DNA from: CAIVPM01 sp964615145
Lineage (GTDB): Bacteria; Bacteroidota; Bacteroidia; Chitinophagales; Chitinophagaceae
Reading direction: 5' to 3'
DNA: 48,794 bases
Assembly: GCA_964615145.1 (NCBI GenBank)
Contig: CAZTOP010000020.1
Span: forward strand, 1 to 48,794
The stretch's first letter is position 1. Each line of letters begins with the position of its first letter. Below the pieces are notes generated by a model that saw only the letters and a list, made by a program, of their open reading frames with translations, searched no databases and was not told where the DNA came from. Positions 8,815 through 17,806 of this stretch are shown piece by piece. The position numbers and the translations under genes are program-made.

Positions 8815-9741
8815 ATGGCTTCTCCAAAAAACAATAATAAAGAACTTTTGGGCAAAGGTATTCGTTCATTGCTACAAAATATTAATGAAGATTTAAAAAC
8901 AACTGCTGGAAATTTAAAAAGTAATGTTGTAGAGGAAGTAACACACAGTGTTAGAATACCCCTTGAAAATATTGTTATTAATCCTAAACAACCTCGTAGA
9001 GACTTTGATGAAACTGCACTTAGTGAATTAGCAAATTCAATACGTATACACGATATCATACAACCATTAACAGTTACAAAACTATCTAATGGCAAGTACC
9101 AATTAATTGCTGGCGAACGACGTTTTAGAGCCTCTAAAATTGCAGGTTTAAAAGATGTTCCAGTTTATGTGAGACAAGCTGATGACAAGGAATTATTAGA
9201 ATTGGCATTGCTCGAGAATTTACAAAGAGAAGACTTAAATGCTATTGAAATTGGACTGAGTTATAAAAGAATGATGGAAGAGCTTGACTACACTCAAGAA
9301 CAAGTAGCAGAAAGAATGGGTAAAGAGAGAAGCACAGTAACCAATTATATACGTTTATTAAAATTACCACCCGATATTCAATTAGCAGTTAGAAATGGCA
9401 TAATTACAATGGGACATGCAAGGGCATTAATTACTGTCGACCACGTTGATAAACAATTATATGTTTTTGGACAAATAAAAACAGGCCAGCTAAGTGTTCG
9501 TCAAACTGAAGAGCTTGTAAGGAAATTATACAAATCGGATAGTTCTAATGTTTCAAGTACAGCTGCAAAGCCAGCTTTACCGCCTGCCTACAAAAAAATT
9601 GAAGATAATTTAGCTTCCCATTTTTCTACAAAAGTTAAACTTGCCCATAATAAAAGCGGTCATGGAAGTATTACAGTAGAATATTATAGTTTGCAAGAAT
9701 TAAATAAAATTTTAGAACAAATGAATGTTTCAATTGGTTAA
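8815..9741 (+). CDS. parB: ParB/Spo0J chromosome partitioning protein
   Basis: A 308-residue DNA-binding CTPase. The ParB N-domain starts near residue 45 (RIPLENIVINPKQPRRDFDE) with the CTP-binding GERRFRASKIAGL near 102 and LLENLQREDLNAIEIGLSY near 140. A helix-turn-helix (QVAERMGKERSTVTNYIRLL) follows near 164-183, then a short dimerisation tail ending in YYSLQELNKILEQM. It binds parS and stimulates ParA. It ends the partition operon. The first 40 residues are a basic, poorly conserved leader typical of Spo0J. Confidence 0.96.
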   Translation: MASPKNNNKELLGKGIRSLLQNINEDLKTTAGNLKSNVVEEVTHSVRIPLENIVINPKQPRRDFDETALSELANSIRIHDIIQPLTVTKLSNGKYQLIAGERRFRASKIAGLKDVPVYVRQADDKELLELALLENLQREDLNAIEIGLSYKRMMEELDYTQEQVAERMGKERSTVTNYIRLLKLPPDIQLAVRNGIITMGHARALITVDHVDKQLYVFGQIKTGQLSVRQTEELVRKLYKSDSSNVSSTAAKPALPPAYKKIEDNLASHFSTKVKLAHNKSGHGSITVEYYSLQELNKILEQMNVSIG

Positions 9742-9783
9742 TTAATTTTAAGCATCATAATAAAACCTGAATATCAGTTGAAA

Positions 9784-10431
9784 ATGTTTATACATATTAA
9801 AAAAAATAAGAGCATTATATTCTTATTTGTTTTAGTGTTAATTTTTTCAAAAACCCTTGCTCAAAAACCAGATTCAATACTAACTAAGCCTACTATTCTG
9901 GAAAAAAATATAGTAGAAGAAAGACTTCCACACAATCCTAAAAAAGCTACCAAACGTTCATTAATGATTCCGGGATGGGGTCAGGCATACAACAAACAGT
10001 ACTGGAAAATTCCAATTGTGTATGGTGCTTTATCCATTCCAACAATAACATTCATTTATAATAATAACGTTTATAAAGAGGCAAGGTTTGCTTATGACGC
10101 TAGAATAAAAGCTACAGTCAATGGTGGGCAGGATAGCTCAGATTACAAAACTTTGGATTATAAATATCAAAAAGCTGATATTAATTCTATTCAAACTTTA
10201 CGAAATGCAGCCAGAAGAGATAGAGACTATTCAGTATTATGGTTTTTAGTAGTATGGGGATTAAATGTTGCAGATGCTACCGTTTTTGGACATTTAAAAG
10301 ATTTTGATGTGAGTAATAACTTATCGATGAACATAAAGCCTAACTTTAATTCTGTAACTAAAGCACCAGGATTAAGTTTTACTTTTAAGTTAAAAGATAA
10401 AAAAAGAGTTCAAATTTTTGAAGCCAGATAG
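9784..10431 (+). CDS. DUF5683 family membrane-associated protein
   Basis: I start this at the ATG at 9784; a TTG six bases upstream (9778) is in frame but less likely. The 215-residue product has a signal peptide (KSIIFLFVLVLIFSKTLAQ). The family motif NPKKATKRSLMIPGWGQAYN is followed by a hydrophobic segment (IPIVYGALSIPTITFIYNNN), a polar tyrosine-rich stretch and a second hydrophobic segment (YSVLWFLVVWGLNVADATVFG), ending in a strand-like tail. DUF5683 is common in Bacteroidota, often beside parAB and upstream of dapB/lepB. Its function is unknown. The gene follows parB by 42 bases and may share its transcript. Confidence 0.88.
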   Translation: MFIHIKKNKSIIFLFVLVLIFSKTLAQKPDSILTKPTILEKNIVEERLPHNPKKATKRSLMIPGWGQAYNKQYWKIPIVYGALSIPTITFIYNNNVYKEARFAYDARIKATVNGGQDSSDYKTLDYKYQKADINSIQTLRNAARRDRDYSVLWFLVVWGLNVADATVFGHLKDFDVSNNLSMNIKPNFNSVTKAPGLSFTFKLKDKKRVQIFEAR

Positions 10432-10439
10432 TACCAATA

Positions 10440-11312
10440 ATGAGTATTATATTTTTTTTTATACTAATCCTTTTTTTATTTGTTTCCATTCGTTCTGTTA
10501 TTGTATCGAATGATACTAATGACTTTATAAAAGATGATTTTTATACTGATGAGGATATTATAGATTCATTGGAAGTTAAATCGGAAAAGCAATACTTACC
10601 AAGAAATTATTATGTGTATAAAGGCAATCAATTAGATCTTATGCACTATGAAATTGAAACCATCTTGCATAAATATTTTACATACTATAGAAATTTAGAC
10701 AAACATCTTCAATTTAGGTTTTTTGATAGAATATTGAAGTTTATGTATTCCAAAAACTTTCTTATTTATTCAAATGAACCGTTTAAAGAAATGCCAGTGT
10801 TAATTTCTGCTGCTGCTGTACAAATTAGTTTCGGATTAGACGATTTTGAACTACCACATTACAATTATATAAAGGTTCATAAAGAAGAGTATTTTGCTAC
10901 AAACTCATTAAGGGTTTTAGCAGGAAATGTAGAAGGTAAAAGTATTACACTCGCTTGGAATCATTTATTAAAAGGATACTATGATTATACAGATGGTAAT
11001 AATGTTGGCTTGCATGAAATGGCTCATGCTTTATATTATCAGGAAATTGTTGTTGATGAAGATTATGAAGAAGGCTTTGTAAATCATTTTAACAATTTAA
11101 TGAAAGATGGAGAGTATATATTACAATTAAAGATTTGTCCACATCAATTATATTCTAGTTATGCTTTTACAAATTTGCAAGAATTTTGGGCTGTTAGTGT
11201 CGAGCTATTTTTTGAAAGAGCATTAGAATTACAAAATGCTTATCCTAATATATTTCTACATTTACAAAATATTTTAAAACAAAATCCTATCATTTCAAAC
11301 CAACCAATTTAA
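10440..11312 (+). CDS. MtfA-like zinc metallopeptidase (M90 family)
   Basis: A 290-residue protein beginning with a hydrophobic stretch (IIFFFILILFLFVSIRSVIV), so probably anchored in the inner membrane. The zinc motif HEMAH is at 192-196 in VGLHEMAHALYYQ. A candidate third ligand is the Glu in NLQEFWAVSVELFFERA, about 57 residues later. Upstream, VLISAAAVQISFGLDDF matches the MtfA fold core. In E. coli MtfA binds the Mlc repressor and has aminopeptidase activity; here the N-terminal anchor differs, so that role cannot be transferred. It starts 8 bases after the DUF5683 stop, suggesting cotranscription. Confidence 0.85.
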   Translation: MSIIFFFILILFLFVSIRSVIVSNDTNDFIKDDFYTDEDIIDSLEVKSEKQYLPRNYYVYKGNQLDLMHYEIETILHKYFTYYRNLDKHLQFRFFDRILKFMYSKNFLIYSNEPFKEMPVLISAAAVQISFGLDDFELPHYNYIKVHKEEYFATNSLRVLAGNVEGKSITLAWNHLLKGYYDYTDGNNVGLHEMAHALYYQEIVVDEDYEEGFVNHFNNLMKDGEYILQLKICPHQLYSSYAFTNLQEFWAVSVELFFERALELQNAYPNIFLHLQNILKQNPIISNQPI

Positions 11313-11401
11313 TATTTAGGATTTTTTGTCAGTATTTTAAATTAAATTCGTCAATATAGGTATGTGCAAAAGTCAAATAAGCACAAATCAAATCTTGGAA
11401 T

Positions 11402-11409
11402 TACATTTG
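11402..11409 (+). promoter_or_regulatory. Putative -7 box (TACATTTG) of thioredoxin gene
   Basis: TACATTTG lies 29 bases before the ATG at 11439 and downstream of a possible upstream GTG start (11364), which it argues against. Confidence 0.45.
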
Positions 11410-11438
11410 ACAATTCTTTACAAATAAAAACAAATAAT

Positions 11439-11756
11439 ATGGCAGCAGAATTTACTGACGCAAATTTTCAAAAAGAAGTTTTGGAAAGCGATAAATTGAC
11501 AATGGTTGATTTTTGGGCAGAATGGTGTGGTCCCTGTCGTGCAATTGGACCAGTAGTTGAAGAATTAGCAACTCAATATGCAGGAAAAGTTAATGTTGGA
11601 AAAGTTAATGTAGATAACAATTCAAATGTTAGTACAAACTTTGGTATCACATCTATCCCAGCAATTTTGTTTTTTAAAAATGGCCAAGTTGTGGATAAGC
11701 AAATCGGAGCAGTTCCAAAAAGTGTATTAGAGAAAAAAATTACTTCTTTAATGTAG
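11439..11756 (+). CDS. trxA: Thioredoxin
   Basis: I place the start at the ATG at 11439 (105 residues). The frame stays open back to a GTG at 11364, but the extra 25 residues are not thioredoxin-like and overlap the putative promoter box. The redox motif is WCGPC with C30 and C33, the buried D24 is in VDFWAEW, and the cis-proline loop is GITSIPA. Length and motifs match a classical cytosolic thioredoxin that reduces disulfides using NADPH through thioredoxin reductase. It is followed by a strong terminator shared with the convergent prc gene. Confidence 0.95.
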   Translation: MAAEFTDANFQKEVLESDKLTMVDFWAEWCGPCRAIGPVVEELATQYAGKVNVGKVNVDNNSNVSTNFGITSIPAILFFKNGQVVDKQIGAVPKSVLEKKITSLM

Positions 11757-11776
11757 TTTTTAAAAAGGAAAATCAT

Positions 11777-11807
11777 AAAAAAAGCATCCGTAACAGATGC
11801 TTTTTTT
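11777..11807. terminator. Bidirectional terminator between thioredoxin and prc
   Basis: A7-GCATC / GATGC-T7 with a 7-base loop, placed 20 bases after the thioredoxin stop and 19 bases after the prc stop on the other strand. Confidence 0.9.
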
Positions 11808-11825
11808 ATGAAATATTTTATAAAA

Positions 11826-13979
11826 TTATTTCTTTGCAACAGAACTATAAGCAGTAATTAATTTTTTCACTACATCTATGCTTTCTTGAATATATAAATC
11901 TGACTTGATAGATTTTAGCCAAGCTTGATAACGCTCACCTTTTTGTTTATCAGTATTATTATAATATTTATCATAATCTTCCTTCAAAACACTCAACTTA
12001 AGCTCTTGTTTTAGTTTAACTAAGTTAGAGCTTTGAGTTACTGTAGCTGCAATTTTCTTTTGGTAATCTTTATACTTGTCCAACTGTAAAATTCTAGGCT
12101 CATCAGCTCTACTGCTTAACCAACTTGTATTATTTTTTAATAATTGAAAAGTGGTGTTATTACTAATTTCAGCATTCATTTTAGAAATAATTTCGGCATT
12201 CACACCAGCAGATTTACAAACCTGATAATTTGCTTTTTTAATTTCGTCCCAACCTAAAGATGCAGGATTGTCTTTTTCTCTAATTTTTAAATAGTCAAGC
12301 ATATCTGGAACAATAATATCAGGAGTTACACCTTTCAATTGTGTAGAACCACCACTAATTCTATAAAATTTTTGAAAAGTGAGTTTCACAAAACCCATAT
12401 CCGATTGAGGATTATTAGTAAAATCAAATTGCCTGTTTAAGGGAATGTTTTTTTGAACAGTACCTTTCCCGTAAGTTGAACTTCCAATAATAATACCACG
12501 ACCATAGTCCTGTATAGCTGCTGCAAAAATTTCACTTGCCGAAGCACTAGCTTCATTTACCATTACTGTTAATGGACCATCAAATAAAACGTTTGTATTT
12601 TTATCATCTAAAGGAGTTAAGTTTCCCATTTTGTCTCTTACTTGCACCACAGGACCTTGAGGTATAAATAAGCCAACCATTTGTACCACTTCAAATAAAG
12701 AACCACCTCCATTGTATCTTAAATCTAAAACAATACCTTTAACATCTGCAGCTTTAAGCTTTCTTATCTCAGTAGCCACGTCTTCACTACATCTTGCACC
12801 ATTGGGTCTTTCAAAATCTGCATAAAAATCGGGGAGCCATAAATAACCAATTTTATCACCATTATCATCTGTATAAACTGCACTTCGGGCGTATGCTTCA
12901 TCTTGTACAATTTCTGCTCTAATTATTGATACAACTTTGGTTCTACCATCCACTTTTTTTATGGTTAATTTTACTTCTGTATCTCTTTTACCACGGATTA
13001 ATTTTACTGCATCGCTAATATCATATCCTGTAATTTCAACTGGCTCCTCATCGCCTTGAGCTACTTTAACAATAATGTCATTAACATCTAATTCACCACT
13101 TCTTTGAGCTGGATATGCCGGCATTAAACTAGCTATTTTAATGTTACCATCCTGTTCTTGTAGTTGGGCTCCAATTCCAAAAAATCTTCCACTCATCATT
13201 TCATCAAATGCTCTTTTTTCTACAGGTGGAAAAAAATCTGTATGAGGGTCCATTTGATTGGTAATAATATTTACGTAAGTATTAAATCTTTCTTCATCGT
13301 TAAACTTAGCTTTAATTCTTGTGTAAATTTTATCCATTGCTTTTTGTACTCTACCTCTAGCTTCAATTTCAAGTTGGCTATTAGGCTTATTTTTAATACT
13401 ATCAATTACACTCTTTTCTTTCTGGTCTAGCAAGTCTACGTATCTGTCCAAAGCCATATATTTTAGCTTTTTCCTAAGTCTATCTTTTCTTGCTGCATCA
13501 TTGGCTGGGTAAGCTATTTTATCAGCATCGGTTATGTAATTTTCATCGACTGTAAAATCAAAAGGCTTGCTCAAAATCTCTTTATACAAAGCAATTATTT
13601 CATCCGTCCTTGAATTATAAATAGCGTTTAATGCCGGTAAAAACTGCAGCTCAGCTTTGCCGTGTATTTCATCATCAAGTGTTGTTTCGTATTTTTTTAA
13701 GGCAGTAATGTCGGCCTCTGTAAACAAACATTTATCCCCATCTAAATCGCTAATGAATTTTGTAAATATTTTTTTTGAAAAGTTATCATCTATTGTTTGT
13801 GGGCTGTAATGTTGTTTTTCAAGAAGATCTGCTACTACGGTTAACAATTTTTGCTTTTGCGATAAAATTTTATCGGCGGAACTATTATTTGTAAATGCAA
13901 TAAATAAGCCTCCAACAAGCAATACTGATAATAATATCAGTCCTTTTGTACTCTTCATAAACTTTAATGTTTTATTCAT
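11826..13979 (-). CDS. prc: Carboxy-terminal processing (tail-specific) protease, S41 family
   Basis: A 717-residue protease with an N-terminal signal or anchor (GLILLSVLLVGGLFIAF), acting in the periplasm. A Prc-type helical N-domain (to about 230, with DLDGDKCLFTEADI) is followed by DPHTDFFPPVEKRAFDEMM and a PDZ domain (about 245-340). The S41 core has the catalytic serine in NEASASASEIF (S480 by alignment from memory with E. coli Prc) and the general-base lysine K505 in STYGKGTVQ. The C-terminal domain is also Prc-like. It degrades or trims proteins from the C-terminus. The gene is monocistronic, with a TATTTTTG box at 13991-13998 close to the start. Confidence 0.95.
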   Translation of the reverse strand: MNKTLKFMKSTKGLILLSVLLVGGLFIAFTNNSSADKILSQKQKLLTVVADLLEKQHYSPQTIDDNFSKKIFTKFISDLDGDKCLFTEADITALKKYETTLDDEIHGKAELQFLPALNAIYNSRTDEIIALYKEILSKPFDFTVDENYITDADKIAYPANDAARKDRLRKKLKYMALDRYVDLLDQKEKSVIDSIKNKPNSQLEIEARGRVQKAMDKIYTRIKAKFNDEERFNTYVNIITNQMDPHTDFFPPVEKRAFDEMMSGRFFGIGAQLQEQDGNIKIASLMPAYPAQRSGELDVNDIIVKVAQGDEEPVEITGYDISDAVKLIRGKRDTEVKLTIKKVDGRTKVVSIIRAEIVQDEAYARSAVYTDDNGDKIGYLWLPDFYADFERPNGARCSEDVATEIRKLKAADVKGIVLDLRYNGGGSLFEVVQMVGLFIPQGPVVQVRDKMGNLTPLDDKNTNVLFDGPLTVMVNEASASASEIFAAAIQDYGRGIIIGSSTYGKGTVQKNIPLNRQFDFTNNPQSDMGFVKLTFQKFYRISGGSTQLKGVTPDIIVPDMLDYLKIREKDNPASLGWDEIKKANYQVCKSAGVNAEIISKMNAEISNNTTFQLLKNNTSWLSSRADEPRILQLDKYKDYQKKIAATVTQSSNLVKLKQELKLSVLKEDYDKYYNNTDKQKGERYQAWLKSIKSDLYIQESIDVVKKLITAYSSVAKK

Positions 13980-13990
13980 ATTTAAGAGTT

Positions 13991-13998
13991 CAAAAATA
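13991..13998 (-). promoter_or_regulatory. Putative -7 box (TATTTTTG) of prc
   Basis: On the minus strand TATTTTTGAACTC lies 11 bases upstream of the prc ATG, implying a very short leader. Confidence 0.45.
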
Positions 13999-14133
13999 GC
14001 ATAATATCTAACTACTAAAACTTTCGTATCAATATTAACAAATCTTTTTGATTCTATTTTTCCGCATTAACCAAATATCAGTCAAATTCCCCGTTTATAA
14101 TCTTTAAGATATTTCTTTAGACTACTATACTTG

Positions 14134-14141
14134 TAAATTTG
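14134..14141 (+). promoter_or_regulatory. Putative -7 box (TAAATTTG) of the sensor kinase gene
   Basis: TAAATTTG ends only 5 bases before the ATG at 14147, so a transcript from it would be leaderless or nearly so. No -33 TTG is visible. Confidence 0.35.
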
Positions 14142-14146
14142 TTATA

Positions 14147-15193
14147 ATGAAATTTAAAATATCTACATATTGGCTTTGTCAAATAGCTGGATGGGCTGCA
14201 TATTGCGTTGTTTACACTTTTTTTTATTTAACCATAAGAACAAAAGCTTTAGATAATTTTTTTGCTAACTTACTTATAGATGCTTTACTTGGGATTATTG
14301 TTACACACGGAATGCGTTATATAATTAAGTCAGCAGGATTTTTAAATCAAGCATTTTTAAAGCAGTTTATTTATTTTCTTTCTACTACTTTTTTATTTGC
14401 ATTTATCTATGCTTTTTTACAGGTTTATATAGAAGATATCCTTCTTAAAACTCTTGGCGATCAGTTAAAAGATTACAGTTTTATTAATAAAGTTGTTAGA
14501 ACATCACTGGGCTCTTTTTTGTTCCTTACTATTTGGAATTTGTTATACTACATTTTTCATTTTGTTCAAAAAAATAGAGCTCAACAACTAGATAGAATCA
14601 GGCTGGAAAGTTTAGTAAAGGAGCTTGAACTTAAAACAATAAAATCGCACATTAATCCACACTTTATTTTTAACGCATTAAACAGCATTAGAGCTTTAGT
14701 AGATGAAAATCCTGAACGTGCAAGAACAGCAATTACTGAACTAAGCAATATATTACGAAGCAGTATGCACGCTGAAAAAGAAGAAACCACGACCCTGGAG
14801 AAAGAACTGAATATTGTTAGAGACTATTTGGCTTTGGAACTTATAAGATTTGAAAATAGGTTGAAAATTGAATATGAAATTGATGAAGACACACTAGATC
14901 AACCAGTGCCACCAATGATGTTACAAACCTTAGTAGAAAATGCTATTAAACATGGTATAAGCAAGCATATCGATGGAGGAAAAATTATCATTATTTCTGA
15001 TTTCAAAGATGATGTTCACGAGTTGATTGTTCGTAACTCTGGACAACTAAATGGTTATATTAATGCGGAAGGATTTGGTATTACAAGCACTTACGATAGA
15101 TTAAATATTTTGTTTGGAGAAAAAGCAAAATTTGAGTTAAAAAATATTGACGAAATGGTTCAGGCTAGAATTATCATTCCTGTTACCGTTTAA
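14147..15193 (+). CDS. LytS/YehU-type sensor histidine kinase
   Basis: A 348-residue inner-membrane kinase. Four hydrophobic segments fill residues 1-145 (for example ISTYWLCQIAGWAAYCVVY and FLSTTFLFAFIYAFLQVYI), with almost no periplasmic sensor domain. A short coiled linker leads to the His_kinase domain (PF06580): KSHINPHFIFNALNSIRAL with candidate phospho-acceptor H172. The ATPase domain has MMLQTLVENAIKHGI (N-box) and GFGITSTYDRLNILFG (G-box). It should phosphorylate the LytTR regulator encoded 23 bases downstream. Signal and targets cannot be read from the sequence. Confidence 0.93.
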   Translation: MKFKISTYWLCQIAGWAAYCVVYTFFYLTIRTKALDNFFANLLIDALLGIIVTHGMRYIIKSAGFLNQAFLKQFIYFLSTTFLFAFIYAFLQVYIEDILLKTLGDQLKDYSFINKVVRTSLGSFLFLTIWNLLYYIFHFVQKNRAQQLDRIRLESLVKELELKTIKSHINPHFIFNALNSIRALVDENPERARTAITELSNILRSSMHAEKEETTTLEKELNIVRDYLALELIRFENRLKIEYEIDEDTLDQPVPPMMLQTLVENAIKHGISKHIDGGKIIIISDFKDDVHELIVRNSGQLNGYINAEGFGITSTYDRLNILFGEKAKFELKNIDEMVQARIIIPVTV

Positions 15194-15216
15194 CTTTTAA
15201 ATGTAAATTAATTGTT

Positions 15217-15960
15217 ATGACTACCACTTTAATTAAAGCAATCATAATAGATGATGAAAGACTAGCAAGAAATGAGCTAAAAAAACTATTACAGGAACAC
15301 CCTGAGATTGAAATTATAGAAGAAGCTACAAATGCCACTGAAGGAATTGAAAAAATTGAAAGCCTTAATCCCGACTTAATTTTTTTAGATATACAAATGC
15401 CTGGAAAAACAGGATTTGATTTATTATCCGAATTAGAAAGAGCTCCAAAAGTAATTTTTACAACTGCATACGATGAGTATGCATTTAAAGCTTTTGAAGT
15501 AAATGCATTAGATTATTTATTAAAACCAATTGAACCCAAAAGACTAAGTGATGCTATACAAAAAGTTCAACAGGAATTAACTAAAGAAAAACTGGGGATT
15601 CACGGTATTGCAAATAAAGGCCCATTAACAGATGCGGACCAAGTGTTTGTGAAAGATGGAGAAAGATGCTGGTTTGTAAAACTGGCTGAGGTTCGCTTGT
15701 TTGAAAGTGTAGGCAATTACGCCAAAGTGTTTTTTGGTACTAATAAACCTCTTGTTCTAAAATCCCTAAATGCACTTGAAGAAAGATTAGACGAAAGGAC
15801 TTTTTTCAGAGCCAACAGAAAGCACATCATAAACGTTAAATGGATTGAAAAGATTGAACCCTTTTTTAATGGGGGTTTATTAGTTGAGTTAAAAGGTGGC
15901 GAAAAAATTGAAGTAAGTCGCAGGCAAACTGTAAAATTTAAAGAAATGATGAGTTTTTAG
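15217..15960 (+). CDS. LytTR-family response regulator
   Basis: A 247-residue two-domain regulator. The receiver domain has the acidic pair D12-D13, the phospho-acceptor D58 in LIFLDIQMPG, the switch threonine in VIFTTAYDEYAF and the lysine in DYLLKPIEP. A linker to about 145 precedes a LytTR DNA-binding domain with CWFVKLAEVRLFESVGNYA and FFRANRKHIINVKWIEKIE. LytTR regulators bind paired direct repeats. It forms an operon with the upstream kinase. Its regulon is unknown. Confidence 0.95.
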   Translation: MTTTLIKAIIIDDERLARNELKKLLQEHPEIEIIEEATNATEGIEKIESLNPDLIFLDIQMPGKTGFDLLSELERAPKVIFTTAYDEYAFKAFEVNALDYLLKPIEPKRLSDAIQKVQQELTKEKLGIHGIANKGPLTDADQVFVKDGERCWFVKLAEVRLFESVGNYAKVFFGTNKPLVLKSLNALEERLDERTFFRANRKHIINVKWIEKIEPFFNGGLLVELKGGEKIEVSRRQTVKFKEMMSF

Positions 15961-16010
15961 TTTCAACCCAAATCTCTGATTATTTATTCTTTTATTTGCA
16001 CTAAAAACAA

Positions 16011-16895
16011 ATGCACTCAATTAGAGAGGAATGGCTCATACTAATTTCTACTCCTATTTATGTTATTATTATTGGTGTAGAAATTTTGCTTTCGCACCTA
16101 CAGCATCGTAAAAATTATACCCTTAAAAATACACTTTCTAATGTGTATTTGATGATATTAAATGGTGGCATTGATTTACTTTTCAGAATTATATCGATAA
16201 CAGTTTTACAATATTTTTTTATACACAAAATTTTTGATTGGCAAGCGGGCTTTTTATATTGGCTATTATTATTGATAGGTCAAGATTTTATGTATTACTG
16301 GCTCCACAGATTTGATCATGAGGTTCGTTTTTTTTGGGCAACACATATTACCCATCACAGTTCTCAAATAATGAATTTTACTGTTGGTTTTCGCTCTTCG
16401 GTTTTTCAACCTTTATACAGGTTTGTTTATTTTATCCCATTAGCATTTCTGGGGTTTTCTCCCTGGGATATTGGTTTTATATACTCTGCAACACAAATTT
16501 GGGGAATTTTTGTACACACTGATTTAATAAAAAAAATGGGGTTTTTAGAACACATATTTGTAACTCCATCACATCACAGAGTGCATCATGGGAGCAATAT
16601 TAAATACTTAGATAAGAATATGGGAATGTTTTTAATTATTTGGGATAAAATGTTTGGTACATTTCAAAAAGAATTAGAAACAAAAGAGTATGAACCCATA
16701 AAATATGGACTTACCAAAAATATCGATAACCCAAACCCTATTTATTTGATATTTCACGAGTGGATAGATATTTGTAAAGATGTGGTACAACCCAAGCTTA
16801 CCCTTAAACAAAGGTTACTATACATTTTTGGTGCTCCTGGCTACAGTCATGATGGAAGTAGAAAAACAACTAAACAGCTTTTAAATGATAATTAA
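16011..16895 (+). CDS. Sterol desaturase / fatty acid hydroxylase superfamily protein
   Basis: A 294-residue membrane di-iron enzyme (PF04116). The histidine clusters are HRFDH (99-103), HITHH (112-116) and HHRVHH (188-193). These bind the two irons in this superfamily. Hydrophobic helices precede and separate the clusters. Family members hydroxylate or desaturate sterols, fatty acids, carotenoids or sphingoid bases; the substrate here is not defined by sequence. An alpha-oxoamine synthase lies 0.9 kb away on the other strand, which makes a sphingoid or sulfonolipid substrate possible (inference). ATG at 16011 is 12 bases after a TTTATTTGCAC promoter-like string. Confidence 0.9.
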   Translation: MHSIREEWLILISTPIYVIIIGVEILLSHLQHRKNYTLKNTLSNVYLMILNGGIDLLFRIISITVLQYFFIHKIFDWQAGFLYWLLLLIGQDFMYYWLHRFDHEVRFFWATHITHHSSQIMNFTVGFRSSVFQPLYRFVYFIPLAFLGFSPWDIGFIYSATQIWGIFVHTDLIKKMGFLEHIFVTPSHHRVHHGSNIKYLDKNMGMFLIIWDKMFGTFQKELETKEYEPIKYGLTKNIDNPNPIYLIFHEWIDICKDVVQPKLTLKQRLLYIFGAPGYSHDGSRKTTKQLLNDN

Positions 16896-17020
16896 TGCTC
16901 ACATAATAAAGCACCTGTCTATTTCGTTATACCATGAGGATTTTTTATTCTTTAATAACTTCTAGTTCTATTTTTAGGTTTTTCCCTTAGTTAAGGGTGT
17001 AAAAATGGAATATTATAGAG

Positions 17021-17028
17021 TACTTTTG
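17021..17028 (+). promoter_or_regulatory. Putative -7 box (TACTTTTG) of lipoprotein gene
   Basis: TACTTTTG is 71 bases before the preferred ATG at 17100. The 16896-17099 gap otherwise holds only a CCCTTA/TAAGGG 6-bp dyad near 16984-16997. Confidence 0.4.
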
Positions 17029-17099
17029 TTTTTTTCTGAAATTTTTAAGAAAAAAAAATCTCTTTTAGTATGAAAAAAAATAATGTAACTATAATTAAT

Positions 17100-17735
17100 A
17101 TGAAAAAAATTTCTACTTACATCATCCTTATTACAGCCATTTTTTTTGTTGGTTGTGTATCAAGTAAAAAGGTAGAAACACAGCCCATAAAATTCCAAGC
17201 ACCGCCTCAACAACAAAGGGTACAAGCACCAACGCCACCACCCGATCAAGATTCAATGATCCCTTTTACAAGAGAATTATATTACAGATTAAAAGCGAAC
17301 AATCAAGACATCAGAAAATTACAATTTTTTGTTGACCAAACAATTATTTTAAGCAGAGGTTTAAGCCAAGATAAGTTATATATTGACCAAGGAAAAGTTG
17401 TAAATCAGTTTGGGGTTAACGAAAATAAAATTGAATTGCCAGCATTAACACCAGGAATCGTAGAAGCAATAGAGCCTGATGGTTTAAGAGTTTCATTCGA
17501 AAGTCCGAACAACAACTTAAAATTTATTAATAATAAATACTCTCCTGAATTTTTTGTTTTTTCAGGTACAAATTGGGATAATGGCACTGCTGAGGTAACC
17601 TATAAAGGCACTACTTATAAAGCTAGTTGTGGCACTTGTTCCAGCATTGCCGATGCCAGATTGGTAGTTCGTCAAAAAGATATCCAAGCTGGAGAAACCA
17701 AAGTAACAACCATTATTGGAAGAACAATAAATTAG
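17100..17735 (+). CDS. Small lipoprotein of unknown function
   Basis: I start at the ATG at 17100, which gives a proper lipoprotein signal (MKKISTYIILITAIFFVGC, lipid-modified cysteine C19). An in-frame ATG at 17070 adds ten polar residues before it. The 211-residue product then has a Pro/Gln-rich linker (APPQQQRVQAPTPPPD), a short helical part (LYYRLKANNQDIRKLQFFVD) and a beta-rich C-domain with CGTCSSIADARLVVR. I do not recognise the family. It has no polar residues at +2 to +4 diagnostic for retention. The gene is monocistronic and convergent with the alpha-oxoamine synthase gene. Confidence 0.75.
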   Translation: MKKISTYIILITAIFFVGCVSSKKVETQPIKFQAPPQQQRVQAPTPPPDQDSMIPFTRELYYRLKANNQDIRKLQFFVDQTIILSRGLSQDKLYIDQGKVVNQFGVNENKIELPALTPGIVEAIEPDGLRVSFESPNNNLKFINNKYSPEFFVFSGTNWDNGTAEVTYKGTTYKASCGTCSSIADARLVVRQKDIQAGETKVTTIIGRTIN

Positions 17736-17760
17736 CTAAACTAATAATTACTTTACCAAT

Positions 17761-17802
17761 ATTATAAATGCTGCTTTGATTACTCAAAACAGCATTTATA
17801 AT
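17761..17802. terminator. Hairpin / candidate terminator between convergent genes
   Basis: Perfect 13-bp arms ATTATAAATGCTG / CAGCATTTATAAT with a further inner TTTG/CAAA pairing. No long T tract follows on either strand, so termination is plausible but weaker than at the other convergent junctions. Confidence 0.6.
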
Positions 17803-17806
17803 TTAG

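Noticed and set aside
11364..11438. N-terminal extension of thioredoxin from a GTG start
   Set aside because: The extra 25 residues are not thioredoxin-like and cover the TACATTTG box; ATG at 11439 gives the normal length.
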